Assembly: GCF_023715155.1 (NCBI RefSeq)
Contig: NZ_JAMBNQ010000009.1
Span: 1-64,000 of the forward strand
DNA length: 64,000 bases
Reading direction: 5' to 3'
Source: Neobacillus mesonae
GTDB taxonomy: Bacteria; Bacillota; Bacilli; Bacillales; Cytobacillaceae
Shown: piece after piece, positions 1 to 8,923 of the stretch
Position numbering within the stretch: the first letter of the stretch is position 1
Layout of the letters: each line of letters opens with the position of its first letter
The notes under the pieces: model-generated
Told to the model about the DNA's origin: nothing
The model's input: the letters and a program-made list of their open reading frames with translations, nothing else
The model's database searches: none
Made by a program: the position numbers and the translations under genes

Positions 1-126
1 GAAATTCCTCCGTCTATTTCAGCTAATTAACATCCAATTTCCTAAATAAGGGGAATTTCTACCTCTATTTTTTGAACGAATCTTAAAAAGGGAGCAAAAA
101 GCAACAATCTTTTAGAAAAGAGCCTT

Positions 127-290
127 TATTTAAGGGAATGGTCCTGTGTGTCGTTTCAGTTTCCAAGTGGCCTTGTTAAAGACAGTTCACCCATCCATCG
201 AGCCGTTTCTGTCTTCAAGCCTGCTTATTAAAGACAGTTTCCCCATCCATCGTGCCGGTAATGTCTCCAAGGCGCCTTATTAAATGAAAA
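127..290. repeat. Short tandem array, 52-bp period (family D, left copy)
   Basis: About three imperfect units with the word TTAAAGACAG at 176 and 228 and a decayed TTAAATG at 280, exactly 52 bases apart. Within a unit TTAAAGACAG pairs with a downstream CTGTCTTCAA (one mismatch), so each unit can fold into a hairpin. No ORF fits it. The same family reappears in the same orientation at the right end of the window. Bases 1-126 hold no gene; GAAATTCC at 1 and GGAATTTC near 52 form a loose inverted repeat. Confidence 0.7.
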
Positions 291-377
291 AAATGATGTG
301 GCTATTTATTTAAACAATTTACGGAAGGGTAACTAATTTTCACCTAAATGAATGAACAAGCAATGCCAAACAAAAAA

Positions 378-419
378 GGTACAACCCGCAAATACCCATC
401 TGGACTGTACCATTTTTTT
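378..419 (-). terminator. Rho-independent terminator after msmX
   Basis: GGTACA (378-383) pairs with TGTACC (406-411). Read leftward the stem is followed by a run of six T; rightward there is also a T run, so it may act in both directions. It lies just past the msmX stop codon. Confidence 0.7.
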
Positions 420-462
420 AGAGTGTAAAATTTTAGATTTTGAAGATTGCCCAACTGCTTTC

Positions 463-1563
463 TTATGGGCGGATTCTGGCCTCTGTATCGGCATCAAAAA
501 AGTGAGCCTTATTTAAATCAAAAGCAAGTTCTAATTCATCACCAGGATTCACAACTGAGCGAGAATCGAGGCGGGCAATAAAGTTTTGATTGTTAATGCT
601 TGAATAAACCATTAATTCTGCTCCGGTCAATTCGGCTACATCAATTGTTGCGGTTATAGCAGGCCCGCCTGACGCTTCAATAAAGACAGGCTCATCATGA
701 ATGTCTTCAGGACGGATACCAAGAATAACTGATTTTCCAACATACCCTTGTTCACGGAGGAATTTCATTTTTCCTTCAGGTACAGGGATGGAAGTATTTC
801 CAATCACAAACCTGCCGTCATCCAACTTGCCGTTAAAGAAGTTCATGGCAGGTGAACCGATAAAGCCGCCGACAAAAACATTTTCAGGATTTGCATACAC
901 CTCTTTTGGTGAGCCAACCTGCTGAATAATTCCGTCTTTCATTACCACCAGCCTGCTCGCCATTGTCATAGCTTCGGTTTGGTCATGGGTTACATAAATA
1001 GTTGTTGTATCTAAACGGCGGTGAAGCTTGGTAATTTCAGCGCGCATTTGCACACGAAGCTTGGCATCAAGATTGGACAATGGCTCGTCCATTAAAAACA
1101 CCTTCGCATCCCGCACAATAGCCCGGCCTAATGCAACACGCTGGCGCTGGCCTCCTGATAATGCTTTTGGTTTCCGTTTTAAATATTCTTCCAGTCCAAG
1201 AATTTTTGCGGCCTCTTTTACTCGCCGGTCAATCTCGTCTTTTGGGATTTTACGGAGCTTTAAGCCAAATGCCATATTATCATAAACAGACATATGGGGA
1301 TAAAGTGCATAGTTTTGGAATACCATCGCAATATCACGGTCTTTGGGAGCAACATCATTGACACGCTTGCCATCAATTAAAAAATCGCCTTTTGAAATTT
1401 CCTCCAGGCCTGCAATCATCCGTAATGTCGTAGATTTACCACATCCAGACGGACCAACAAAAACAATAAATTCTTTATCGTCAATATGTAGATTAAAGTC
1501 TGAAACAGCTGTCACTCTATTATCATAAATTTTATAAATATGGTCTAATACTAATTCAGCCAT
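463..1563 (-). CDS. msmX: Multiple-sugar ABC transporter ATPase, MsmX/UgpC type
   Basis: Cytoplasmic ATPase that energises carbohydrate ABC importers. At 366 residues it has the family's usual length. Walker A GPSGCGKST is at residues 37-45, followed by the Q-loop (VFQNYALYPHMS), the signature LSGGQRQR near 136, Walker B VFLMDEP near 155, the H-loop in VTHDQTEA, and a C-terminal TOBE/MalK-like regulatory domain (about 240-366). The ATG has AGGAGG at a good distance. No sugar permease or binding protein is adjacent, which is typical of MsmX: one shared ATPase serves several sugar importers encoded elsewhere. The regulator at 1668-2573 lies upstream in the same direction, about 100 bases away. 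The ATPase assignment is firm; MsmX rather than another UgpC-like ATPase is inferred from the orphan context. Confidence 0.88.
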   Translation of the reverse strand: MAELVLDHIYKIYDNRVTAVSDFNLHIDDKEFIVFVGPSGCGKSTTLRMIAGLEEISKGDFLIDGKRVNDVAPKDRDIAMVFQNYALYPHMSVYDNMAFGLKLRKIPKDEIDRRVKEAAKILGLEEYLKRKPKALSGGQRQRVALGRAIVRDAKVFLMDEPLSNLDAKLRVQMRAEITKLHRRLDTTTIYVTHDQTEAMTMASRLVVMKDGIIQQVGSPKEVYANPENVFVGGFIGSPAMNFFNGKLDDGRFVIGNTSIPVPEGKMKFLREQGYVGKSVILGIRPEDIHDEPVFIEASGGPAITATIDVAELTGAELMVYSSINNQNFIARLDSRSVVNPGDELELAFDLNKAHFFDADTEARIRP

Positions 1564-1667
1564 TTTTATACCTCCTGTTAACCTGATAGTTTCAGTTTAA
1601 CAATTGGTCATAAAATTCTGAATAGGCAGAATGCACAAAGTGTGAAAGCACTTCTTTGGGCACTTTG

Positions 1668-2573
1668 TCATTTTGATTGATATTCATAAACCAAGCAGGC
1701 TAGGAAAACAGTAAAAGCACCATAAAAATCTTTTAAGCTTAATCCTATTTTTTCAGTAAATTTATCAATTCTATATTGCAATGTATTACGATGTATAAAT
1801 AACTTTTTAGCTGCTACACTTGAATTTAAATTATTCTCTAAAAAAATTTTTACCGTAGAAAATAAATCAGGATCCTCCCGGAACATCTCTAAAATATCTT
1901 CATTTATCTTATGTTTTAATTTATCAGGTAAATGATAGGCTGTATAGAAAGGGAAAATACGTTCATAAGTAAAAATATTAATATCACTTACATGTTCAAG
2001 CGCAAAAGCAAAGAATTCTTTTTCTTGTTTAAACAATATAGGCAGCTGTTCAGAATATGGATAAAATTTTCCAACATAAAAAGATACCTTGACATAAAAA
2101 TCCCCCTCCAATGTGGCAGACATGGAAATCAACTCTTCTTCGGTAAGAAAAGTATGGGATCTTTCTTCAATGACAACTCCTTCATTAGGGCTCATCCATG
2201 TGATAGGGACTTTATCACTGAAAAAACCGGTTAATGCAGCCTCTATTTCACTTCGATTCATTTCGTTCTGATGAATATGAAACAAAATAAAACGTAACTC
2301 TGATTTGCCTTTTTGGACCGGAATCGGGCCGCCCGAATACAAAAATTCATACCATTGCCTTGATGGAGAAGTATTGAAAGCTGGTTCATTTTCGACATAC
2401 GTGAAAAGAGACTTTAACAATTTAAACTCTTGGTCACTTACAGTTGATTTCATCAAACCAATCCATTCGTTTTCTTCCTCGTTGCAGAAAAGGTAATATT
2501 GTTCTGGAAAATCATCAGGTTTCTCTGTAAATGTAACAGACCCTTTATAATGGCTAAGTAATTTTTTTAACAT
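1668..2573 (-). CDS. PucR/CdaR-type helix-turn-helix regulator
   Basis: 301-residue protein whose C-terminal ~55 residues form the PucR-type HTH (HTH_30). The core includes SSVAAKKLFIHRNTLQYRIDK, with the HRNTLxYRI signature, near residues 252-272. The N-terminal 220 residues are probably a sensory domain without a motif I can name. The family covers sugar-diacid, purine and other metabolic activators. It precedes msmX in the same direction, an arrangement I recall for a CdaR-like gene (yxkF) beside msmX in B. subtilis; that parallel is from memory. Ligand unknown. The start ATG follows a weak Shine-Dalgarno sequence. Confidence 0.75.
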   Translation of the reverse strand: MLKKLLSHYKGSVTFTEKPDDFPEQYYLFCNEEENEWIGLMKSTVSDQEFKLLKSLFTYVENEPAFNTSPSRQWYEFLYSGGPIPVQKGKSELRFILFHIHQNEMNRSEIEAALTGFFSDKVPITWMSPNEGVVIEERSHTFLTEEELISMSATLEGDFYVKVSFYVGKFYPYSEQLPILFKQEKEFFAFALEHVSDINIFTYERIFPFYTAYHLPDKLKHKINEDILEMFREDPDLFSTVKIFLENNLNSSVAAKKLFIHRNTLQYRIDKFTEKIGLSLKDFYGAFTVFLACLVYEYQSK

Positions 2574-2772
2574 TTATTTTTCCCTGCCGTGTCTTTTTCC
2601 TCTAATTATAACAAACAAAAAAACTATTTCGGCAAAGAAAGATACAAATCCTAGTCGGTTTAGCAGAGGTTCTTCTGCAGAGAAGGTCGCGCATTTCTTT
2701 GTGTAATCATGGCATATGTGGATTGATCTTAAAGTTTCCGTTTAGAAAGAAGCTGGGGTGGAGGGTATTAAG

Positions 2773-2800
2773 AACGTACAGGCTGATAAACCTGTACGTT
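2773..2800 (-). terminator. Hairpin downstream of the NUDIX gene
   Basis: AACGTACAGG (2773-2782) and CCTGTACGTT (2791-2800) form a perfect 10-bp stem with an 8-base loop just past the NUDIX stop. Leftward the flank is only weakly T-rich (CTTAATA), so termination may be partial. Confidence 0.6.
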
Positions 2801-2817
2801 GTGCTTTAAGTCGAAAC

Positions 2818-3354
2818 TCAGTCTGTCATAAATTTATACCGCAAAACTGCTGCAAGTCCTGCACCATGTTTGAATTCCCCTACTTTAATCAGGGTCTTCA
2901 GTTCATCCATTGAAATCGTATGTAATTCAATGAGTTCGCTTGATTCTAATTTTTGCTCAGTGGGAACTAATCCTGCTGCCGCAAATAAGAAAATTTCTTC
3001 GGAGGTTGAGCCTGGCGATGGGTAGAAACTGCCTAAATTCAGCCAATGTTCCGCTGTATAGCCTGTTTCTTCTTCCAGCTCTCTTTTCGCCGCATCCAGA
3101 GGGGATTGGTCGGATTCATCAATCGCACCTGCAGGCAGCTCCCATTCCCAGCTGTTCAAGGCATGGCGGTATTGCTTCATACAAATAACATCTGCATTCT
3201 CTGTTACCGGCAGAATGCAAACCCCTTTTGCAAAATCTAAAAAGGAAAAAGTTTTTTCCTCACCGTTTGGAAGGATCACTTGATCAACGGTTATCCCAAA
3301 ACGATCTATTTTTTCTTTATGAGAAGAACGAATCGTCCAATTCATGAAATTCAC
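2818..3354 (-). CDS. NUDIX hydrolase, ADP-ribose pyrophosphatase-like
   Basis: 178 residues, the length of NudF/YffH-type ADP-sugar pyrophosphatases that cleave ADP-ribose or nucleotide sugars to AMP and a sugar phosphate. The Nudix helix is clear: PAGAIDESDQSP...AAKRELEEETGY, with the REUxEExGU half intact. The first half is unusual: the spacing from Gly is one residue longer than the canonical GX5E and a Gln stands where Glu is expected. SFYPSPGSTSEE downstream matches the ADP-ribose subfamily. It is monocistronic with its own hairpin. The substrate cannot be fixed from sequence. Confidence 0.85.
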   Translation of the reverse strand: MNFMNWTIRSSHKEKIDRFGITVDQVILPNGEEKTFSFLDFAKGVCILPVTENADVICMKQYRHALNSWEWELPAGAIDESDQSPLDAAKRELEEETGYTAEHWLNLGSFYPSPGSTSEEIFLFAAAGLVPTEQKLESSELIELHTISMDELKTLIKVGEFKHGAGLAAVLRYKFMTD

Positions 3355-3533
3355 CTCTATATGTTTGTCTATGTTTTATTGTAATAGATTAGGGATATGG
3401 AAGAAAGCATCAGAGCCCGATAAGCTTGACAAAAAGCAGCTTCATAAACCGCCGCCTGCGGGAATTTACTTTGATCCATTCAATTTTTATCAAAGAATCC
3501 AAATAAAAGAACGTATTTTCAGATAAAAATAGG

Positions 3534-3560
3534 TGCCCCCACATAATTTTTGAGGGGGCA
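3534..3560 (-). terminator. Terminator after the LysR gene
   Basis: TGCCCCC (3534-3540) pairs with GGGGGCA (3554-3560), 7 bp, just past the LysR stop codon. Leftward it is followed by CCTATTTTT. Confidence 0.65.
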
Positions 3561-3567
3561 TTTCACT

Positions 3568-4485
3568 CTATTTAGTACTAGAAACTGGAGAAGCGCTTTC
3601 AATTTTCTCTAGCAATTTACTGTTACGGAAGTCCCATCCTTTTAAGAAATCGCAGAATGCCTTTATTAAGACATTGTTTACATATTCCTTACGATAGATT
3701 AAGGAGGTTTGTCTTTTTACATGTTTACCGTCTTTTGTGAAACAGGGAGTCTTAAATAGTTTTTTATCATCTTCTAATAGAATATTTGGCAGAATGGCGT
3801 ACCCTAGTCCATTTAGGACCATTTCTTTGCATGTTTCCATATTGTCGACCCGCATAGTAATATTAGGGGGCTCGACATAACTTTCTGTCCACCAATCATC
3901 AATCATTTTTTTTAAAGAAGTGTCAGTATTATAATAAATCCTTGGCATGAGATGCAGTTCTTTTACATTAATGGGTTCTTTACAAACAATTAGTAAGTCC
4001 TCTTCCATTAACAGCAGCTTTTCATGGGAAACCTTATAATTGCCGCGCAGGATGCCTACATGTGCCTGTTCCTTAAAAATAGAATCAATGACATCTGCAC
4101 TCCAGCCAGTATTCACCTCAAACTCTACCGACGGATACCTTTCACTAAATTTTGCGAGAATGGGCGGCAGTTTATAGCGTGAGAAAATACTAGATGCACT
4201 AATCCTCAGCACCCCTTGAATATTGTTTTCGAAATTGATCACATCTTCTTTCGCTCTCTTCAATTCCTTTTTCATTCTTTTGGCATAGTTGACCAAGTAT
4301 TCTCCTTGCGGGGTAAAAACAACTCCACGCCGGCCGCGATAAACAATTTTTATACCAAACTCTTCTTCTAAACGCTGGAGCCGATAGGTAATAGCTGGCT
4401 GAGAGCTTCGCATCATTTCGCTGGCCTTGGTAATATTTTTGGATTCAAATAAGATAGTTAACATTTCCCAGTCTATCTGATCCAT
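3568..4485 (-). CDS. LysR-family regulator of the prpF-tct operon
   Basis: 305 residues: N-terminal LysR winged HTH (about 1-62, with MMRSSQPAITYRLQRLEEEFG and a following GVVFTPQGE) and a periplasmic-binding-protein-like effector domain (about 90-295). It is transcribed divergently from prpF-tctCBA across a 165-base AT-rich gap, the classical layout in which a LysR protein controls the divergent operon in response to its substrate. The likely co-inducer is therefore a tricarboxylate or dicarboxylate, by inference from the neighbours. The ATG is preceded by AGGAGG. Confidence 0.88.
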   Translation of the reverse strand: MDQIDWEMLTILFESKNITKASEMMRSSQPAITYRLQRLEEEFGIKIVYRGRRGVVFTPQGEYLVNYAKRMKKELKRAKEDVINFENNIQGVLRISASSIFSRYKLPPILAKFSERYPSVEFEVNTGWSADVIDSIFKEQAHVGILRGNYKVSHEKLLLMEEDLLIVCKEPINVKELHLMPRIYYNTDTSLKKMIDDWWTESYVEPPNITMRVDNMETCKEMVLNGLGYAILPNILLEDDKKLFKTPCFTKDGKHVKRQTSLIYRKEYVNNVLIKAFCDFLKGWDFRNSKLLEKIESASPVSSTK

Positions 4486-4650
4486 ACAAATTCCTCCTTG
4501 AAATTTTTAGACATTATATTAATAATATTAGGTATAAATAGATTTTATCAAAAATTATAAAAAATCGATATTTTATTTATTTCTCAATTTTCAATATACT
4601 TCTTATATACCATGGTATCAATAAGTTTTTTATAAGAGGTGTATTACCTG
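4486..4650. promoter_or_regulatory. Divergent LysR / prpF-tct control region
   Basis: Very AT-rich. It contains the perfect 12-bp palindrome ATACCATGGTAT at 4607-4618, a -10-like TATACT at 4595-4600 before it, and an AT-rich inverted repeat around 4510-4530 of the type LysR proteins bind. AAGAGGTG at 4634-4641 is the Shine-Dalgarno site for prpF. The palindrome sits where transcription of prpF would begin, so it is a plausible operator. Confidence 0.45.
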
Positions 4651-5853
4651 GTGAACATTTATGGACAATTATACAAATTACCAAGTGTGTTAATGAGAGG
4701 AGGAACAAGCCGAGGGTTAATTTTTAAGGATGTGGATTTGCCAACTGACCCAGAGATAAGAGATGCAGTCATAACAAAAATTTATGGCAGTTCGAAAAAT
4801 GGCCAAATTGATGGCATTGGCGGCGGAACATCCTTAACAAGTAAAATGGCAATCGTTGGAATGACAGATACCTTAGGCTGTGATATCTACTATACCTTTG
4901 GACAGGTGAGCACTAATAGCCAGAAGATTGATTATCATGTTACTTGCGGGAATATGGCTTCAGCAGTTGGACTATATGCTGTCGAAGAGGGATTGGTAAG
5001 AAGAACAGAAGGAATCACAACTGTAAGAATCTATAACACGAATACAAAACGGGTTATGGAAGTCGAAGTACCGGTTCAAAATGGACAAGTTGTTTACGAA
5101 GGCGACTTTTCTATCTCAGGTGTATCAGGAACAGGTTCTTGCATCATGGTTAACTTTATTGATTTTGGCGGCGCTATCACTGGCGAACTGCTGCCAACTG
5201 GAAATATCATTGACACAATTGAATTAGATCATGGTCAGGAAATAGAAGTAACTATCTTAGATGCAGGGAATGTGTTGGTTTTTGTTAGAGCATCAGATTT
5301 GGGCTTAACTGGCACAGAATTGTCTGACGTCATGGATCAAGAAGATATGAAGAAAAGAATGGAAGACATTCGAGTGCGGTGCGGGAAGAAAATCAATCTT
5401 TACGAAGAGGGAGAAGTAGTTACTCCTGAAACACATGCGCTGCCAAAAATAGCGATTGTTTCAGAATCTGCAGATTATATGACTGAAAATGGAGAAAGAG
5501 TCGATAAAAACAGCATTGACATTGTAGGAAGATATATTTCGATGGGATCCTTACATCGTGCATTTGCCGTAAGCGGTGCGATTGGATTAGGAGCAGCTTG
5601 TAAAATACCAGGTTCTATACCCAATCAAGTGATGTCCCCATCTAATCAAACAGACCAAATCACAATTGGCCACCCTACAGGTACGATTCTTGTGAATGTT
5701 CATTTAGAGGCATCTAATTTTTCTTATAGATTGGTAAAAGGCGGGATTGGAAGGACAGCACGAAGAATTATGGAAGGGGATACATTTGTACCAGTTGATC
5801 TATTAGATACAAATTCTATACATATCAAAAATAAAGAGGGGGCGCAAAAATGA
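4651..5853 (+). CDS. prpF: PrpF/GalD-family isomerase (methylaconitate or oxalomesaconate type)
   Basis: About 400 residues with the family hallmark LMRGGTSRGLIF near the N-terminus and two pseudo-symmetric diaminopimelate-epimerase-like halves (GNMASAVG in the first, HPTGTI in the second). Family members shift a double bond or isomerise unsaturated tricarboxylates: 2-methylaconitate cis/trans isomerase (PrpF), 4-oxalomesaconate tautomerase (GalD), methylitaconate isomerase. I place the start at GTG 4651 because AAGAGGTG lies 9 bases before it; an in-frame GTG at 4639 overlaps that ribosome site. It overlaps tctC by 4 bases (ATGA). No prpB/C/D is nearby, so the substrate is more likely an imported unsaturated acid (aconitate-like) than the propionate cycle. 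Confidence 0.82.
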   Translation: MNIYGQLYKLPSVLMRGGTSRGLIFKDVDLPTDPEIRDAVITKIYGSSKNGQIDGIGGGTSLTSKMAIVGMTDTLGCDIYYTFGQVSTNSQKIDYHVTCGNMASAVGLYAVEEGLVRRTEGITTVRIYNTNTKRVMEVEVPVQNGQVVYEGDFSISGVSGTGSCIMVNFIDFGGAITGELLPTGNIIDTIELDHGQEIEVTILDAGNVLVFVRASDLGLTGTELSDVMDQEDMKKRMEDIRVRCGKKINLYEEGEVVTPETHALPKIAIVSESADYMTENGERVDKNSIDIVGRYISMGSLHRAFAVSGAIGLGAACKIPGSIPNQVMSPSNQTDQITIGHPTGTILVNVHLEASNFSYRLVKGGIGRTARRIMEGDTFVPVDLLDTNSIHIKNKEGAQK

Positions 5854-6848
5854 AAAAGAGATTTCTGCTTAGTGTCATGATTATTGGAAGTTTATTATTG
5901 GCTGCATGCAGTTCAAGCCAATCTTCAGCTGGAAATAAAGGAAACAAGGATTATCCAAAGAGACCCATTGAATTAGTGGTTCCGTTTGGGGAAGGCAGTG
6001 CAAGCGATACTTTCGCCAGAAAATATGCTGAAATTATGTCCAAGGATATGGATCAGCCCCTTCAGCCTGTGAACAAGGATGGCAGCGGCGGCCTGGTTGG
6101 GATGGTTTATGCACACGGCCAGGCGAATGATGGATATACCGTTCTAGAAGTAACCCCATCCCATGTGATTGCGGATGTTCTTGGAACAGGTAAGAATATG
6201 AAGTTTTTAGAAGAATTCGAGCCGATTGCTAGAATTCAAGAAGATATTTACGTTTTGTCGGTACCTGCTAACAGCAAAATAAAAGATTTTGATAATCTTG
6301 TGAAAATGGGGAAAGAAAAAGAAATCTCATTTGCCGGTGTCAGTCCAGGAGGGCTTGATGATTTAACCCTAAATGCACTTGCCGATGCGACAGGGATGAA
6401 AGTTAAGTTTGTTCCATATGGTTCAGGATCTGAGGTAAAAGCTGCAGTATTAGGCGGCGAAGTGGATGTGTACTTAGATAAATTGATAAACACTGTCAAC
6501 TATATCAAAGATGGCAAGGTTCGACCAATGGTTGTGTTAAATGATAAACGAATTACTCAAATTGATGAATTAAAAGATACGCCAACCACGGTGGAAAAAG
6601 GGTACGATGTAACGATTGGTTCTTGGAGAGGATTTGTTGTGAAGAAAGGCACTCCTCAAGAAGTAAAAGATTATTTACTAGAACAAGTAAAAAAGGCTTA
6701 TGAAACAGAGGAATATAAAAAGTTTAATGAGGATTCGTTAACCAATATTCGTGACAGCTTCTTGGAGCCAGAAGAGTTTAAGAAAGCAATGCAGGAAGAC
6801 TACAAAGTATTTGATAAGGTTGCAAAACAAACTGGATTGAAGAAATAA
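5850..6848 (+). CDS. tctC: Tripartite tricarboxylate transporter receptor (TctC), lipoprotein
   Basis: 332-residue extracytoplasmic solute receptor of the TTT family (Bug/TctC). Signal peptide with lipobox LLAAC, Cys20 as the lipidation site, then a Ser/Gly-rich linker. The mature part begins YPKRPIELVVPFGEGSASDT, matching the TctC start pattern (P-x-R-P-I-x-x-V-V-P-F-x-x-G-x-x-x-D). It captures a tricarboxylate or related acid for TctAB. ATGA overlap with prpF indicates translational coupling. It is followed by a hairpin before tctB, as often seen where the receptor is made in excess of the membrane subunits. Confidence 0.93.
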   Translation: MKKRFLLSVMIIGSLLLAACSSSQSSAGNKGNKDYPKRPIELVVPFGEGSASDTFARKYAEIMSKDMDQPLQPVNKDGSGGLVGMVYAHGQANDGYTVLEVTPSHVIADVLGTGKNMKFLEEFEPIARIQEDIYVLSVPANSKIKDFDNLVKMGKEKEISFAGVSPGGLDDLTLNALADATGMKVKFVPYGSGSEVKAAVLGGEVDVYLDKLINTVNYIKDGKVRPMVVLNDKRITQIDELKDTPTTVEKGYDVTIGSWRGFVVKKGTPQEVKDYLLEQVKKAYETEEYKKFNEDSLTNIRDSFLEPEEFKKAMQEDYKVFDKVAKQTGLKK

Positions 6849-6853
6849 TCAAG

Positions 6854-6870
6854 GGCGGCTTTTAGCCGCC
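6854..6870 (+). terminator. Intercistronic hairpin between tctC and tctB
   Basis: GGCGGCT (6854-6860) / AGCCGCC (6864-6870) with a 3-base loop and a weak T tract (TGCTTTT) after it. Probably a partial terminator or 3'-end stabiliser that raises receptor output over permease output. Confidence 0.6.
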
Positions 6871-6889
6871 TGCTTTTGGAGGTATATAG

Positions 6890-7363
6890 ATGGGTGAAGT
6901 TATATTTCATGTGTTCCTCATCATTGTGATGGGGCTGTTTTTTAAAGATTCTTTCGCAATAACATCCGGCCGTTCTGCTGATCCCATTGGGCCTGCGGGA
7001 TTTCCACAAACACTTCTCATTATTATCATAGTACTTCTATTAATTTCCCTTTTTAAAGCGATTCGAAAGCTGAAGTCTGGTGAAGGAAAAGGGGAGCCAT
7101 TGAACCTAAACTTTGCTTATTTTGGATTATTACTAGGAATTATCGTGTTTATCATTTTAAATGATTTGATCAGTTTTACACTTGCAACAATTGTATTTAC
7201 TTTCTTCTTATTTTGGATGTTAGGGCAAAAACGATATGTTCGAATGTTCGTTCAATCCATCCTCGTGGCAGTTGTTTTTACCCTGGTTTTTGGAAAGGTT
7301 TTATCTGTTCCGCTGCCTCGCGGAATGGGAATTCTAAAAGAGTTAACATATTTCTTATATTGA
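6890..7363 (+). CDS. tctB: Tripartite tricarboxylate transporter small subunit TctB
   Basis: 157 residues, mostly hydrophobic, about four membrane segments (near 5-22, 40-58, 82-115, 122-143). N-terminal SADPIGPAGFPQ is typical of TctB. It is the small membrane partner of TctA. The ATG follows GGAGG at 9 bases. Sequence conservation in this family is low; the position between tctC and tctA makes the call secure. Confidence 0.9.
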   Translation: MGEVIFHVFLIIVMGLFFKDSFAITSGRSADPIGPAGFPQTLLIIIIVLLLISLFKAIRKLKSGEGKGEPLNLNFAYFGLLLGIIVFIILNDLISFTLATIVFTFFLFWMLGQKRYVRMFVQSILVAVVFTLVFGKVLSVPLPRGMGILKELTYFLY

Positions 7364-7376
7364 TAGGGGGGAGAAC

Positions 7377-8888
7377 ATGGATTTTCAATTATTACTTGAC
7401 GGGTTATTGACAACTATTTCACCGGTGAACTTATTGCTGGTTTTTGCTGGAATGTTAATTGGGGTATTTTTCGGGTCCCTTCCCGGGATCAGCTCATCGA
7501 TGGGGATTGTTCTAATGCTTCCATTTACGTATTATATGGGTATTCTCCCTTCAATTATTTTACTGGTCGCTCTTTATGCTGGTTCGTCCTATGGTGGGTC
7601 TATTACAGCCATCCTTTTTAATACACCAGGGACACCGGAATCTGTGGCAACCACTTTTGATGGATATCCCATGACCAAACAGGGGAAGGCAGGAAGAGCT
7701 CTTAGTCTTGCCATTAGTGCATCTGCCTTTGGAGGCGTTTTCTCCGTTTTGATTATGTTGTTTTTGGCGCCGCCATTATCAACTATAGCATTAAAAATAC
7801 AGAGTGCAGAGTACTTTGCGCTAACCGTTTTGGGGCTTATTGTCATAGCATCAATTGGAACAAAGTCCCCTCTTAAAGCGATTAGCTCCGGCCTTATTGG
7901 GATAATGATTGCCTTGATCGGAATGGATCCAATGGTAGGAGTGGACAGGTTCACTTTTGGACATATCGAGCTTATGAATGGACTTGAAATGATTCCGATT
8001 ATGATTGGTGCCTTTGCATTAGCGGAAGTATTAAACCAAGTAACAGAACGTCATAATCAAATTAATGTGGATAAAAAGGTTTCTTTAGAAACGGTTAAAC
8101 TAATCGATATGATTAAATATAAATGGGTTTTATTGAAATCAGCCGTGATTGGTACGGTTATTGGAATTCTGCCAGGCACCGGCGGCTCCATCGCATCTAT
8201 TGTCAGCTATGGGGAAGCAATACGTTCCAGTAAGAATAAAGAAAGATTTGGCCAAGGGGAAGAGGAAGGGGTTGTAGCTCCTGAAACGGCAAATAATGCT
8301 GCAGCGGGGGGCGCTATGATACCAACACTTGTTTTGGGGATTCCAGGAAGCCCAACTACTGCTATTATTCTAGCAGCACTTGCCTTGCAAGGGCTGCAGC
8401 CTGGTCCACAGTTAATGTCAGACCAGCCATTAATGCTGTATTGCATTTTCTTCTCAATGCTGATTGCCAGCGTTACTGTATTTATTGGCGGCCGTATCGG
8501 GGTTAAGGCCTTTGCGGCTATTCTAAAACTGCCATATTCGATATTAGGAACTTTAATTGTTTTATTATCCATGGTCGGTTCCTATGCAGTCGGAAACTCC
8601 ATGTTTAATGTTTGGATTATGTTCCTGTTCGGGATTATTGGATATTTCATGAAAAAATATCATTTCTCACCAGCTGCGCTAATTTTAGGGCTTGTCTTAG
8701 GTCCTATGATGGAAGAAAACTTAAGAAGACAATTATTAGTAACAAACGGGGATTACTTATCCTTTATCACACGGCCTATTTCAGCTGTTATCCTGCTTTT
8801 CGCGATAGTTGCATTATTCTATCCAGTCATTGCAAAAGCGGTTAAGAATAGGAAGAATTCGAACGGAGATGTTTCTTCGAATATGTAA
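7377..8888 (+). CDS. tctA: Tripartite tricarboxylate transporter large permease TctA
   Basis: 503 residues with about 11-12 membrane helices and the TctA repeats: GSLPGISSSMGIVLMLP near 35-51 and GILPGTGGSIASIVSYGEA near 262-280, each carrying the conserved PG-containing loop. It is the ion-coupled translocation subunit that works with TctB and the TctC receptor. It starts 14 bases after tctB with a GGGGGGAG ribosome site. Last gene of the operon, followed by a hairpin at 8897-8923. Confidence 0.95.
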   Translation: MDFQLLLDGLLTTISPVNLLLVFAGMLIGVFFGSLPGISSSMGIVLMLPFTYYMGILPSIILLVALYAGSSYGGSITAILFNTPGTPESVATTFDGYPMTKQGKAGRALSLAISASAFGGVFSVLIMLFLAPPLSTIALKIQSAEYFALTVLGLIVIASIGTKSPLKAISSGLIGIMIALIGMDPMVGVDRFTFGHIELMNGLEMIPIMIGAFALAEVLNQVTERHNQINVDKKVSLETVKLIDMIKYKWVLLKSAVIGTVIGILPGTGGSIASIVSYGEAIRSSKNKERFGQGEEEGVVAPETANNAAAGGAMIPTLVLGIPGSPTTAIILAALALQGLQPGPQLMSDQPLMLYCIFFSMLIASVTVFIGGRIGVKAFAAILKLPYSILGTLIVLLSMVGSYAVGNSMFNVWIMFLFGIIGYFMKKYHFSPAALILGLVLGPMMEENLRRQLLVTNGDYLSFITRPISAVILLFAIVALFYPVIAKAVKNRKNSNGDVSSNM

Positions 8889-8896
8889 TGAAGGTT

Positions 8897-8923
8897 GAAG
8901 CATGAGGAGGATTCCCATGCTTC
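8897..8923 (+). terminator. Terminator after tctA
   Basis: GAAGCATG (8897-8904) and CATGCTTC (8916-8923) form a perfect 8-bp stem; the downstream run is pyrimidine-rich (TTTCCCATTCTTTT). The rest of the gap up to 9213 is AT-rich with a small CGGCTCTTCAGCCG hairpin near 9141 and no gene. Confidence 0.6.
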
